Source of the DNA: JAETTH01 sp964455975
Lineage (GTDB): Bacteria; Bacillota; Clostridia; TANB77; CAG-508
Direction: 5' to 3'
Assembly: GCA_964455975.1 (NCBI GenBank)
Contig: CAYVYP010000004.1
Span: 1 to 45,750, forward strand
DNA length: 45,750 bases
This document shows positions 16,913 through 26,166 of this stretch, one piece after another. A program made the position numbers and the translations under genes. The stretch's first letter is position 1; each line of letters starts with the position of its first letter. The notes beneath the pieces were generated by a model that saw nothing but the letters and a program-made list of their open reading frames with translations, did no database searches and was not told the origin of the DNA.

Positions 16913-16945
16913 AAAGCCTAAAATTTTTTTACGATTTTAGGCTTT
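16913..16945. terminator. Bidirectional terminator
   Basis: Perfect arms AAAGCCTAAAA and TTTTAGGCTTT with an 11-base loop and T-rich flanks. It ends the leader-like transcript that runs from about 17190 on the minus strand. Confidence 0.8.
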
Positions 16946-16961
16946 ATTTATCTCATTTATT

Positions 16962-17235
16962 TTAAGGGTAATTATTTCTAAGACTTTTTATGTTTTTCAT
17001 TTTATTTACTTATAAGCACCACTCTCCTTTAATTAATTTTTTATGAACATCGTTCACTATTTATATATAATTTAGTTGCTTTTATTTTTATTAATATCAA
17101 ACCTCCTTTTTAATAAAGTTTTACTTTGTTGCAATTTTGTTTTTCATTTTCTATATCTTCCTCCTTCCTTTCTATGATGTTATTTTATACAAATGTTATG
17201 TCCTTTTTGTGAACTGTTCTTGCAAATTTAGTAAA
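16962..17235 (-). other. Leader-like transcript with strong ribosome sites and tiny ORFs
   Basis: The 565-base gap between the sortase (16728) and the histidine kinase (17295) holds no normal gene. On the minus strand a plausible promoter (TTCACA, 18 bases, TATAAA, about 17180-17210) is followed by three good Shine-Dalgarno sequences. GGAAGGAGG precedes an 8-codon ORF (17147-17121, MKNKIATK). AAAAGGAGG (17110-17102) has no ATG after it. AAAGGAGAG (about 17030-17022) is upstream of a 12-codon ORF (17000-16962, MKNIKSLRNNYP). The terminator at 16913-16945 then follows. It could be a small mRNA for micropeptides, a regulatory leader or a decayed gene; I cannot tell which. Confidence 0.4.
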
Positions 17236-17238
17236 CAA

Positions 17239-17265
17239 AAAAAGCATATAAAAATATGCTTTTTT
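17239..17265. terminator. Terminator of the two-component operon
   Basis: Arms AAAAAGCATAT and ATATGCTTTTT with a 5-base loop and T runs on both strands, about 30 bases after the histidine kinase stop on the minus strand. Confidence 0.75.
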
Positions 17266-17294
17266 GTAGATTTCATTGATATATTAGTTTTTTA

Positions 17295-18776
17295 TTATAA
17301 TTCAAAGTAAAATTCTACTCCATCTTTTTGGTTTTCTACTCCATAATCATTTCCATAATTATTCATTATAGCTTTTACTAATGCTAATCCTATTCCTGTT
17401 CCACCTTTTTCTCTGTTTCTTGATGTATCTACTTTGTAGAATCTTTTCCAAATTCTATTTAAATTTTCTGCATCTATATTTTTTCCTGTATTAAATACAC
17501 TAATTCTTACTTTATCTTTTTTATTAATAATATTTATTTTTATTAGTTTTTTTCCATTAACTTCTTCTGCATGTTTTATTGCATTTGTAAAATAATTAGT
17601 AACTACTTGTTCTATGTAAAATTCATCTGCATATACTAATACTTGTTTTTTATTATTAAATATTACTTTTATATTTTGTTCTTCTAACATTACTTTTGAT
17701 CTTTTAATAACTTCCATAATTAATTCAGAAATATCAAATTTTTCATTATTAAATTCTCTTTTTCCATATTCTAGTTTCATTAATTCTAAAAGTTGTTTTA
17801 CTAATTTATCCATTTTATTAGATTCATCTAATATAACTTCTGCATAAAACTTTTTAGATTCTTCATCTTTATTTACATTTTCTACTAATCCTTCTGCATA
17901 ACCTTGTATTAATGCTATTGGTGTTTTAAGTTCGTGAGATACATCTGAAATAAATTGTTTTCTCATTTCGTCTATTTTAGATTTTTCTTCAACGTCTTTC
18001 TCAAGTTCCATATTATTTTGTTTTAATTGTTCTATTGTATTTTCTAATTTATCAGACATTGTATTAATACTTTTTCCTAAATCATTTATTTCATTATCTG
18101 CATCTGTTATTCTATATTTTTTACTAAAATCTAATTTACACATATTTTTTGCTATATCATTTAATTCTAATATTGGCTCAGTAAATTTTTTAGATATAAA
18201 TGAGGCTACTATTGCAGAAACCAAAATAGTAAATCCTCCCATTAATATTAGAAAATTATTAGATATTTTTACGCTTTCTACTATTGATGCAACTGGCATT
18301 CTTATGTATAACAAATATCCATTATCTAATATTGCAGATAGTAAAATATATGTAATTCCACTTTCTTTTTCTTCAAATTTTCTAATTACTACTTTTTCTT
18401 GTGAATATATAATGTTATCTTGTTCAGTATTATTATTCATAAGTGATTGAATTTCATCTAAAGTTGTTAAAAAGTCTTTATTAGAAGTATAAATATTAGT
18501 GTTTCTACTTGTTTTAATTAAAATATCGAAATTATTATTTACTGCAATTTTTTCTAGTTCTGATGATATATCTATGCTAAGTGATGGATTATTGTAATAG
18601 TTATTAATTCTACTACATACTGTTTTTAATGTATTTTCTTTAGAATACATATAATAAGATTCTAATACTATATTGTTTATTAAAATCAAAAATAATATTA
18701 TAACAACCACAACAAAGCAAAGTGTTAAAAACAGCCTAACTCTGACAGATTTTAATTTTTCTTTTAATTTATTCAT
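17295..18776 (-). CDS. Membrane sensor histidine kinase with HAMP domain
   Basis: A 493-residue sensor kinase. TM1 is near residues 13-33; an extracytoplasmic sensor of about 130 residues follows, then TM2 near 168-190, a HAMP domain, a coiled coil, HisKA with the phospho-histidine in SDVSHELKTPIALIQGYAEG, and HATPase_c with the N box (TNYFTNAIKHA), the F box (WKRFYKVDTS) and the G box (GGTGIGLALVKAIM). The overall design is that of envelope-stress or VanS-like kinases; the signal is unknown. The ATG at 18776 has AGGTG at good spacing; a GTG three codons earlier overlaps that site. It follows the response regulator by 21 bases, a standard operon. No in-frame CGG. Confidence 0.92.
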   Translation of the reverse strand: MNKLKEKLKSVRVRLFLTLCFVVVVIILFLILINNIVLESYYMYSKENTLKTVCSRINNYYNNPSLSIDISSELEKIAVNNNFDILIKTSRNTNIYTSNKDFLTTLDEIQSLMNNNTEQDNIIYSQEKVVIRKFEEKESGITYILLSAILDNGYLLYIRMPVASIVESVKISNNFLILMGGFTILVSAIVASFISKKFTEPILELNDIAKNMCKLDFSKKYRITDADNEINDLGKSINTMSDKLENTIEQLKQNNMELEKDVEEKSKIDEMRKQFISDVSHELKTPIALIQGYAEGLVENVNKDEESKKFYAEVILDESNKMDKLVKQLLELMKLEYGKREFNNEKFDISELIMEVIKRSKVMLEEQNIKVIFNNKKQVLVYADEFYIEQVVTNYFTNAIKHAEEVNGKKLIKINIINKKDKVRISVFNTGKNIDAENLNRIWKRFYKVDTSRNREKGGTGIGLALVKAIMNNYGNDYGVENQKDGVEFYFEL

Positions 18777-18797
18777 TTTTTTCACCTATTTTAATCT

Positions 18798-19475
18798 TTA
18801 TTTTATTTGAAACTTGTATCCTACACCTCTCATTGTTTCTATATATTTTCCTTTTTTACCTAGTTTATGTCTTATTTTTTTTATATGACTATCTATTGTT
18901 CTAGAATCTCCATAATAATCATAATTCCATACATTATTTAATATTTTATCTCTTGATAATGCTATATTTTCATTATCTACTAAATATTTTAAAAGTTCAT
19001 ATTCTCTTAAACTCATATCTACTTGTTTTCCATCTACTTTTACGGTTCTTCCAGCTGTATCTATTACAATTCCACCATAATCTTTGGTTTCTTCTGTTTT
19101 TTTAGTTGACCTTTTTAAAATTGCCTCTACTCTTGCGACCAATATTTTTGGGCTAAATGGTTTTGATATATATTCATCAACTCCAAGTTCAAATCCAAAT
19201 AATTCATCATTTTCTTCCCCTCTTGCTGTTAACATTACAATTGGTACTTTTGAAGTTTGTCTTATTTGTCTTAAAACAGACCATCCATCTAATTTTGGCA
19301 TCATTACATCTAACAAAATTAAATTAATTTCATTTTGTTTTTCTTCAAATACTTGTATAGCTTTTTCTCCATCTTCTGCTTCTATTACAGTATATCCTTT
19401 TTGAGTTAAAAAATCTTTTATTAATTTTCTCATTCTAGTTTCATCATCAACTACTAGTATACTTGAATTATTCAT
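18798..19475 (-). CDS. OmpR/PhoB-family response regulator
   Basis: A 225-residue response regulator. The receiver domain has the acidic pair in LVVDDETRMR, the phospho-aspartate in LILLDVMMPKLDGW near residue 56, the threonine in MLTARGE and the lysine in YISKPFSP. The C-terminal winged-helix domain has the usual LREYELLKYLVDN and VWNYDYYGDSRTIDSHIKKI segments ending in GVGYKF. It is the first gene of the two-component operon, with GAAAGGAATAG as the ribosome site. Target genes are unknown; nearby surface-protein genes are candidates by position only. Confidence 0.94.
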   Translation of the reverse strand: MNNSSILVVDDETRMRKLIKDFLTQKGYTVIEAEDGEKAIQVFEEKQNEINLILLDVMMPKLDGWSVLRQIRQTSKVPIVMLTARGEENDELFGFELGVDEYISKPFSPKILVARVEAILKRSTKKTEETKDYGGIVIDTAGRTVKVDGKQVDMSLREYELLKYLVDNENIALSRDKILNNVWNYDYYGDSRTIDSHIKKIRHKLGKKGKYIETMRGVGYKFQIK

Positions 19476-19587
19476 TTTACTATTCCTTTCATAATTTCAT
19501 AATTATTTTATATTATATCTAGCTTTTATGACTATTTTGTGAACATAATAAGAAAAATAAAGCAGTTTTTTTGTTTTTTCTAGAATA

Positions 19588-20640
19588 TTACTTCCAAGCA
19601 TCTGGTATTGATTGTGTTTTAGTTCCACAATCTTTAAAGCAGCCTGTACTAATAATATCTGGTGTTGTTCTTGTCCATAATTCAGGCACCTTTGTAACCT
19701 TTTCACAGCCTCTAAATGTAGATGAAAAATCAATTACATTTTGATTATTTTCAAATATTTTATCTGGAATTTGTTCTAAACTTGTACATCTTTTAAATGC
19801 TTCCTTAAATGATGTTGCATTTGGATTACTTATAAATAAATTTTCTGGAACTTGAGTTATTTTTGAACATCCCGAAAATAAATATGAAAATGACTTATAT
19901 GCACCACTACTACTTTTACTATTATCTATATATGAAAATGTATCTATTTCTGGTTCTGGTATTACTCCTTCTAAATTTACTGCATCTCCAAAATCACATC
20001 TTACTAATTCTGTTGATCCCCAAGAAACTAATTTTATTAATTTTTCTATCTCATATTTTTTATTCTCATCTAAACTTGATAATGTAAAATATCTACATAT
20101 TCCATAAATTTTTATATCATATTCTCCTGCAACTTCATACACATGACTAGGTCTTTCAGCTAATATCTGCTTCTTTTCATTAATTCTTTGTGTTTGAGTT
20201 CCATCTCCCCAATCAACTATAAAATTATTATCATCTGTATATCCATATGCTATTGGTAAATGAATTGTATCATTCGCATTTACTTTCCACCTTGTAATAA
20301 ATGGAACATTTGCATATAATGTTTCTAATAAATCAATTTCATTGTTTTTATTTGTTGTTAATATACATTTGTCTCTATCAAACTCTCCATATTGTTCTAA
20401 TATTTCTAACTTTTTTTCAAATGATGGCTCTTCTAAATTTTCTCCTACTCTTTCATCATTAATTTTTAATGTTATTTGCTCTTTAGTATTTTCTATATCT
20501 GCTTTTTGACTTGCTTGTTTTGCCTTTTCTATTAATCCGTTTGGATTAAATAACATACTTAAACTTACTCCTGCTAATATTAATAATACTATTATTGTAA
20601 TTACTAGTGCTACTAAAGTTATACCTTCTTTCTTTCTCAT
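19588..20640 (-). CDS. Prepilin-like surface protein with BspA-type leucine-rich repeats
   Basis: A 350-residue protein. The N-terminus MRKKEGITLVALVITIIVLL is a type IV prepilin-like signal: short basic leader, glycine, then a hydrophobic helix (G/ITL cleavage motif, without the classical glutamate at position 5). The rest contains irregular BspA/DUF285-type leucine-rich repeats (FSYLFSGCSKITQVPENLF, FKEAFKRCTSLEQIPDKIF, FSSTFRGCEKVTKVPELW), which mediate adhesion in other surface proteins. The ATG follows AAAGGGGG. It shares the prepilin-like head with the genes at 38578-40389 and, more distantly, 32390. CGG occurs out of frame only (TCG GGA, AAC GGA). Confidence 0.85.
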   Translation of the reverse strand: MRKKEGITLVALVITIIVLLILAGVSLSMLFNPNGLIEKAKQASQKADIENTKEQITLKINDERVGENLEEPSFEKKLEILEQYGEFDRDKCILTTNKNNEIDLLETLYANVPFITRWKVNANDTIHLPIAYGYTDDNNFIVDWGDGTQTQRINEKKQILAERPSHVYEVAGEYDIKIYGICRYFTLSSLDENKKYEIEKLIKLVSWGSTELVRCDFGDAVNLEGVIPEPEIDTFSYIDNSKSSSGAYKSFSYLFSGCSKITQVPENLFISNPNATSFKEAFKRCTSLEQIPDKIFENNQNVIDFSSTFRGCEKVTKVPELWTRTTPDIISTGCFKDCGTKTQSIPDAWK

Positions 20641-20670
20641 TTGTTTTTCCCCCTTTATAATATAAGTTTT

Positions 20671-21345
20671 TTACATAACATACAATAATATGCATAAGAA
20701 GTGTAGGAAACTTCCTGCTAATATGCATAAATGAAATATTGAGTGCATATATTTATGTTTTCTTCCTAGTCCATATAATATTGCTCCTATTGTATAAATA
20801 ATTCCTCCTGCTAATAGATATATAAATCCTGTTGTTCCTAACAATTCTGGTAATACTGATATTTTAAATATAATACACCATCCCATTACTAAATAGCATA
20901 TCATAGAAAATACTTTATATTTTTTTAAATCTATCGAATTTAATATTATTCCAAGTATTGCCATAAACCATATTATTCCAAATATGACCCATCCGGTAAC
21001 TGTATTATACTGTCTTAAAGTACATAATGTAAATGGTGTATATGTTCCTGCTATAAGTAAAAATATTGAGCAGTGGTCTATTACTTGTAATACTTTTTTA
21101 CCTTTTAACTTTGGACTTAAACCATGGTATACGCTTGACATTGTATATAGTACAACCATTGTAATTCCAAATATTATTCCACTTATAATTCCATAAACAT
21201 TATTATGTATTGCTGCTGTTATCGTACAAAGAACTATTACAACTACTCCTAAAACAGCACCTAATATATGTGAAACCATATTAAATATTTCTTCACCTTT
21301 TGTATAAGTTGGTAATTGTCTATCATCTAATTTTGTTCTTTTCAT
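20671..21345 (-). CDS. Hemolysin III family (HlyIII/PAQR-like) membrane protein
   Basis: A 224-residue protein with about seven TM segments. Family motifs: EEIFNMVSHILGAVLG near the N-terminus (H in the first helix), YTMSSVYHGLSPK, VIDHCSIFLLIAGTYTPF near residue 100, and a C-terminal HSIFHLCILAGSFLHFLCI. The conserved histidines fit the zinc-binding PAQR/HlyIII superfamily. The cellular function in bacteria is not settled. The start is the ATG at 21345 after AGAGGAGAA rather than the upstream in-frame start. The CGG near 20992 is out of frame (ACC GGA). Confidence 0.88.
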   Translation of the reverse strand: MKRTKLDDRQLPTYTKGEEIFNMVSHILGAVLGVVVIVLCTITAAIHNNVYGIISGIIFGITMVVLYTMSSVYHGLSPKLKGKKVLQVIDHCSIFLLIAGTYTPFTLCTLRQYNTVTGWVIFGIIWFMAILGIILNSIDLKKYKVFSMICYLVMGWCIIFKISVLPELLGTTGFIYLLAGGIIYTIGAILYGLGRKHKYMHSIFHLCILAGSFLHFLCILLYVM

Positions 21346-21391
21346 TATATTTTCTCCTCTACAATATTTATAACACAAATATATTATTTTT

Positions 21392-22043
21392 TCAAATTTT
21401 TTCCATATTTTCTAAATTTATTTTGTCTGAAATTACACTAATATATAACATTAAATATGAAATTGATATACAAAATCCGCCTACTACATCGCTTGCATAA
21501 TGTACTCCTAAATATATTCTACTTATTCCAATTAATATTATTAAAATTCCTAAAGATAGAACTAGACTCCATTTTAATTTTTTACTTTTCACATTTTTAT
21601 ATATTAAATACATTATAAAACCGTAAAATGCCATGCTTACCATTGAATGTCCAGATGGAAAACTATAACCGTGATTCATCTATAATTCTGTAAATATCTG
21701 GTCTTGGTCTATTAAATAATTGTTTTAAAATTTGATTTAATACAAATACTGCTACTAAATTTATTGACATATATTTACCATATTTTTTATCTTTTATAAA
21801 TATAAATGCTAATATGCAAATTAATATAACTGCTGGAGCACTTGCAATATTTGTTATAACTTTAAATATTGCAGTAAATGAATCTGAAATTAATTTTGAA
21901 ACATAAAAATAAACTTCATTATCAAATTTATATATATCATTTTCAAATATATTTTCCACAATTTCTATAAAAATTACTAAAGCAACAATACATATTATCC
22001 ATTTTAAATTTTTCTTTAAAAATTTAAATATTTTTTCTAACAT
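21392..22043 (-). CDS. PAP2-family membrane phosphatase with a CGG +1 shift
   Basis: The reconstructed protein has 216 residues with about six TM segments and a complete lipid-phosphatase signature: KQLFNRPRP, then SGYSFPSGHS, then SRIYLGVHYASD. It probably acts on undecaprenyl pyrophosphate or another lipid phosphate. Reading from the ATG at 22043 (AAAGGAGAAAA) reaches TCA CGG TTA TAG; the C is at 21671. Skipping it gives GGT TAT AGT TTT CCA, that is GYSFPSGH, and the frame runs to 21392. Without the shift the protein stops before the second and third catalytic motifs, and the downstream piece has no ribosome site. Out-of-frame CGGs later in the same gene (TAC GGT, GGC GGA) have no effect. 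Confidence 0.88.
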
Positions 22044-22193
22044 TAATTTTCTCCTTTATTTTTCACTATTATATTTTATTTTTAATATAAATTCAATATT
22101 ATTAAATGTTTTAATTAAATTTATTTAAATTACTTTTTCTAGCCAATGTTTTATTTTTATGTTATAATATTTTTGATTTAGGAGGAGATAATT

Positions 22194-23666
22194 TTGAAAG
22201 AAACACTTAATAAAACAATGATGCAATATTTTGAATGGTATTTAAAGCCAGATTCTACTTTATGGAAAAATATAGCTAGTCAAGCTCGGTTATTTAGAAA
22301 GTATTGGTATTACTTCAGTATGGCTTCCACCTGCATATAAAGCTGCTGGTGGTGTTCTTGATTGTGGTTATGCTGTTTATGATTTATATGATTTAGGAGA
22401 ATTTCCACAAAAAAATACTGTTATTACAAAATATGGTTCTAAAGATGAATATTTAAATGCAATAAAAGTATTAAAAGGAAATAATATAAAAGTTTTAGCA
22501 GATGTTGTTTTTAATCAAAAAATGGGTGCTGATGAATTAGAAGATGTTTTAGCTATTGAAGATAACCCTAATAATAGAAATGAATCTATTTCAGAACCTA
22601 GAATGATTTCTGCTTGGACTAAATATAATTTTCCTGGTAGAAATAATGTATATTCAGATTTTAAGTGGAATTGGACACATTTCCATGGTGTTGACTGGGA
22701 TGATAAAGAGCGTAAATCTTCTATATATAAGTTTTATGGTAAGAATTGGGATAAAGAAGTAGATTCTGAAAATGGTAATTATGATTATTTAATGGGTTGT
22801 GATGTAGACCTAAATAATGTTGATGTTGTAAATGAATTAAAATCTTGGGCTAACTGGTACTTAAATTTTACTAATGTAGATGGTTTTAGATTAGATGCTG
22901 TTAAACATATTAGAGCAGATTTTTATTTAGATTTTCTTAATTATTTGCGTGTAGAAAAAGGGCAAGAACTATTTGCAGTTGGTGAATATTGGTCACCTAA
23001 TTTAGAGGCTTTAACTAATTATTTAAATGAAGTAAAAAATTCGATGTCTCTTTTTGATGTTCCTCTTCATTATAATTTTTTTAATGCAGCAAATTGTGGA
23101 ATAAATTATGATATGAGGACTATTTTAGATAATACTTTAGTAAAGTCTCATCCTGAAAATGCAGTTACTTTTATAGATAACCATGATACTCAGCCACGGA
23201 CAAGCTTTAGAGTCTTTTATACCAGATTGGTTTAAACCTCTAGCATATGGTCTTATTTTACTTAGAAAAGATGGATATCCTTGTATATTTTATGGAGATT
23301 ACTATGGTATTCCAGAAAATAATATACCTGCAAAATCTGAAATTTTAACACATTTAATAAAAGCTAGAAAATATTTTGCATATGGTACTCAAACTGATTA
23401 TTTCGATAATCAAAACATTATTGCTTGGGTAAGAGAAGGTGATATTATTCATCCAAATTCTGGTTTAGTTGCAATTATGAGTAATGGTGAAGGCGGTTCA
23501 AAGCAAATAAATGTTGGTCCTATTCTTAAAAATTCACTTTTTTATGATTGTACTGGTAATTGCTCTGAAACTGTATATGTAGATGAATTTGGAAACGGGA
23601 TTTTTTATTGTAATGGACGGAAGTATTTCTGTTTGGATTAGAAAAGGTAATATTTATGATAAATAG
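22194..23666 (+). CDS. Cytoplasmic GH13 alpha-amylase with three CGG +1 shifts
   Basis: The reconstructed enzyme has 489 residues and no signal peptide, typical of intracellular AmyS-type alpha-amylases. The start is a TTG at 22194 after AGGAGGAG. In-frame CGGs at 22287 (GCT CGG T), 23197 (CCA CGG A) and 23618 (GGA CGG A) each require skipping the C. This joins MMQYFEWYL..SQA to GYLESIGITSVWLPP, NHDTQP to GQALESFIPDWFKP, and FYCNG to GSISVWIRKG, ending at 23666. Catalytic segments: DVVFNQKMGAD, GFRLDAVKHI (nucleophile D), AVGEYWS (acid E) and FIDNHDTQPGQ. The first motif has Q where H is usual (DVVxNH), a change at a substrate-contact position. Read conventionally, the gene would be three fragments. 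Confidence 0.9.
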
Positions 23667-23667
23667 T

Positions 23668-23698
23668 AAAAAGAGAGAAATCAAATTTCTCTCTTTTT
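23668..23698. terminator. Bidirectional terminator between amylase and the dehydrogenase
   Basis: Perfect 14-base arms around AAAGAGAGAAAT and ATTTCTCTCTTT with a CAA loop and T runs. It lies between the convergent genes and begins two bases after the shifted-frame amylase stop, which supports that stop. Confidence 0.85.
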
Positions 23699-23704
23699 TA
23701 TAAA

Positions 23705-24782
23705 TTATTTTACATATTCATTTAATGGTTTAATTTTAAATTGTAATTCTCCAAATTCATTTGTTGGAATATAACCTGGTTTACTATTAATTACATCTGG
23801 AATTCTATTTACAACACTTGCACATGTAAGTTCTACTGTTGCTGGTCTTGCTACAACTATTGTAGTATCCGGCTCTCCTTGTATTGTCCACTCATTTTTA
23901 TCATATTCATCTGGAGCATATACTTTTCCTATACATTCTGTTTCTAAAATAATTCCTTCTTTTGTTTTTGTTGTTACAACAGCACTCATTCCTGTACTAT
24001 CTCCTGCTTTTACAGTTTGACCTAAAGTAGAAGAATATATATCTTCTTTATTTGTTTTAGGAACAGTTACTTGTGTTTGAGACTCTACTGTTAAACCAAG
24101 TTTTGCACAAAGCCAACCATTTACATTCCACATATATGATGGCAAATATTCTCCACTATTTATTAATTTTTGTCTTTCTTCATCACTTATTCTATCTACA
24201 GAAGCTATCTCTTTATCAAATTCTTCTAAAGTTAATCCTGCTCCATGTGCTTTAGCTAATGCTATTCCATAATCTTCAACATTATAGCTTGAGCTTCCTT
24301 TTATTTTAGTAATTTTTTGAGTTGAGCCAGCTATACTTGATATTAATTGTCCCCAATAAATATCTTGATAACCACTTCCTGTTAATGTACAATTATTCTT
24401 TATTGCTAAATCATTTATTTTTTTAGTTGCTTCTGGATTTGAATTCCATGGAAAGAAAGCTTCCTCACATGTACTAATTGCGTTAATTCCAAGCTTTGCA
24501 CATAACATATATATTTCTTCTATATCTTTAAATAAGCTCATAGTTTCTACTATTACTATATCTGGTTTTACTTGTTTTAGCATTTCTTCTGCATTTTCAG
24601 CTGATGTTACTTTTACTCCTTTAGGCTCTACTCCTAAAATTTCTCCAATATCTTTACCTATAACTGCTGGATTTACATCTACTGCTCCAACTACTTCTGC
24701 ACCTTTTTCAAATACATAACGCATTGTATAAATTGCCATTTTTCCGAGTACCATATTGTACTACTCTAATTTTTCTATCCAT
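23705..24782 (-). CDS. 2,4-diaminopentanoate dehydrogenase-like (DapB-family) with a CGG +1 shift
   Basis: The reconstructed protein has 358 residues, with the N-terminal Rossmann fold of the dihydrodipicolinate reductase family. The whole-protein pattern (VVGAVDVNPAVIGKDIGE, STCEEAFFPW, GSGYQDIYWGQL) fits the 2,4-diaminopentanoate dehydrogenase group of ornithine fermentation. The start ATG at 24782 follows AGAAGGAG and opens MDRKIRVVQYGT; the next codon is CGG (C at 24746). Skipping the C yields GTGKMAIYTMR, restoring the glycine-rich NAD(P) loop. An internal start just after the shift would have no ribosome site and would lose the first strand of the fold. The substrate is a family inference. 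A later CGG (CCG GAT) is out of frame. Confidence 0.87.
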
Positions 24783-24900
24783 AATTTTACACACTCCTTC
24801 TATAGGAATTATATACCAAAAATTATTTTTTATACAAGCTATTTATGTTGTAATATTGTAAATTTTATGTGTCTTTTTTTAAATTCAAAATTCAAAAAAT

Positions 24901-24930
24901 AAAGTCAATGTATAAAAATACATTGGCTTC
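24901..24930 (-). terminator. Terminator of the rpsF-ssb-rpsR operon
   Basis: On the minus strand the arms CAATGTAT and ATACATTG with an AT loop are followed by a T-rich tract, about 15 bases after the rpsR stop. Confidence 0.7.
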
Positions 24931-24943
24931 ATTTTTATTATTT

Positions 24944-25234
24944 TTAGTCTTGTGCTGAGAATGGTAACATAGCAATTGTTCTTGCTCTTTTAACTGCTAT
25001 TGTAATATCTCTTTGATGTTTAGCACATGCTCCAGTTGCTCTTCTTGGTAATATCTTACCTTTATCATTGATAAATTTCTTTAATTGATCTGGATTTTTA
25101 TAATCTAATACTAAATTTTTATCAGAACATAAAGCACATACTTTTTTTCTCATTTTTCTAAATTTAGGATTAAAATCATCATCATTATTTCTGTTGTTAT
25201 TTCTTCTATTATTATTTTGTTTTCTTTCTGCCAT
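24944..25234 (-). CDS. rpsR: Ribosomal protein bS18
   Basis: A 96-residue small-subunit protein. The core KKVCALCSDKNLVLDYKNPDQLKKFI and KILPRRATGACAKHQRDITIAVKRAR is standard, and the cysteines (C-x2-C, C-x2-H) make it the zinc-binding C+ form. The N-terminus has an extra N/R/D-rich stretch (about residues 5-22, NNNRRNNNRNNDDD), longer than in Bacillus. The ATG follows AAGGGGGAAA. It is the third gene of rpsF-ssb-rpsR, the usual Firmicutes order. No in-frame CGG. Confidence 0.97.
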   Translation of the reverse strand: MAERKQNNNRRNNNRNNDDDFNPKFRKMRKKVCALCSDKNLVLDYKNPDQLKKFINDKGKILPRRATGACAKHQRDITIAVKRARTIAMLPFSAQD

Positions 25235-25261
25235 TTTATTTTCCCCCTTCTTTAAATTTTT

Positions 25262-25684
25262 TTAGAATGGTAGGTCATCATTTGAAGATACTTCAAAATC
25301 AGAACCAGAATTTGCTCCTGGCATATTTCCAAATGTAGAATCAAAGCTTCCTGCTCCTTCTTCTCTTTTGCTATCTGCAAAATATGCTTCTTCAGCAACA
25401 ACTTCTGTTATGTAACGTTTATTTCCTTGTTCATCATCCCAAGTTCTTGTTTGAATTCTTCCTATTACTCCTACTTGTTGACCTTTTTTAAAGTATTTGC
25501 TAAAGAATTCCCCTAATTTGCTCCATGCAACTATGTTAATGAAATCTGCTTGTCTTTCTTGTCCTTGAGCTACAAATCTTCTATTTACAGCTAAAGAGAA
25601 AGATGCTACTAATGTGTTATTTGTTTGAGTATATCTTACTTCTGGGTCTTTTGTTAATCTACCCATTAAAATTACTTTATTCAT
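25262..25684 (-). CDS. ssb: Single-stranded DNA-binding protein
   Basis: A 140-residue protein with the N-terminal OB fold (MNKVILMGRLTKDPEVRYT, FINIVAWSKLGEFFSKYFKKG, RTWDDEQGNKRYITEVVAEE) and a short linker ending in the acidic tip SNDDLPF that recruits replication and repair partners. The ATG follows AAGGTGTAAT. It lies between rpsF and rpsR, the normal arrangement, and is transcribed from the promoter upstream of rpsF. Confidence 0.97.
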   Translation of the reverse strand: MNKVILMGRLTKDPEVRYTQTNNTLVASFSLAVNRRFVAQGQERQADFINIVAWSKLGEFFSKYFKKGQQVGVIGRIQTRTWDDEQGNKRYITEVVAEEAYFADSKREEGAGSFDSTFGNMPGANSGSDFEVSSNDDLPF

Positions 25685-25730
25685 ATATTACACCTTACCT
25701 TTCAAAATAAAGGCCCCCATAAATTTATTC

Positions 25731-26015
25731 TTATTCTTCTACTTTAATAACTATAAATTTTATAACTTCGTCCATTATTCTATAGTTTCTTTCAAGTTCA
25801 GCAATAGCTGCTGGATTAGAATCAAAGTTTAATACTACATAGTATCCTTCTTTGTTCTTTTTAACTTCATAAGCTAGTTTTCTTTTTCCAAGTTCTTCAA
25901 CTTTTTCTAGCTTTCCGTCTTTATTAATTAAGTCAGTAAATTTTTGAACTAATGTTTTAATTCCTTCTTCATCTACTGCTGGATTAATAATGACAACGCT
26001 TTCATATTTATTCAT
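25731..26015 (-). CDS. rpsF: Ribosomal protein bS6
   Basis: A 94-residue small-subunit protein with the typical ferredoxin-like pattern: MNKYESVVIINPAVDEE, VEELGKRKLAYEVKKNKEGYY, and the C-terminal RNYRIMDEVIKFIVIK. The start is the ATG at 26015 after AAGGAGGTGGAAATA; the upstream GTG overlaps the ribosome site. It is the first gene of the rpsF-ssb-rpsR operon. The CGG at 25918-25916 is out of frame (GAC GGA) and read normally. Confidence 0.97.
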   Translation of the reverse strand: MNKYESVVIINPAVDEEGIKTLVQKFTDLINKDGKLEKVEELGKRKLAYEVKKNKEGYYVVLNFDSNPAAIAELERNYRIMDEVIKFIVIKVEE

Positions 26016-26102
26016 TATTTCCACCTCCTTTTGGCTATATAACCCACTTATTATAAAGTGAGTAAGGTATGTAGAAAATTTAATTATCTACAAACTTTTT
26101 AT

Positions 26103-26131
26103 ATTTTAACATATTTTTAAGTAATTGACAA
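26103..26131 (-). promoter_or_regulatory. Promoter of rpsF-ssb-rpsR
   Basis: On the minus strand TTGTCA (26131-26126), 17 bases, TAAAAT (26108-26103). The leader of about 80 bases contains a small hairpin (ACTCACTT / AAGTGGGT, about 26045-26066) just upstream of the ribosome site. It may be the S6:S18 autoregulatory element, but I cannot confirm the known motif. Confidence 0.65.
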
Positions 26132-26166
26132 GAGAAAAGCAAAGAAATGTGAAAAATTCACATTTC

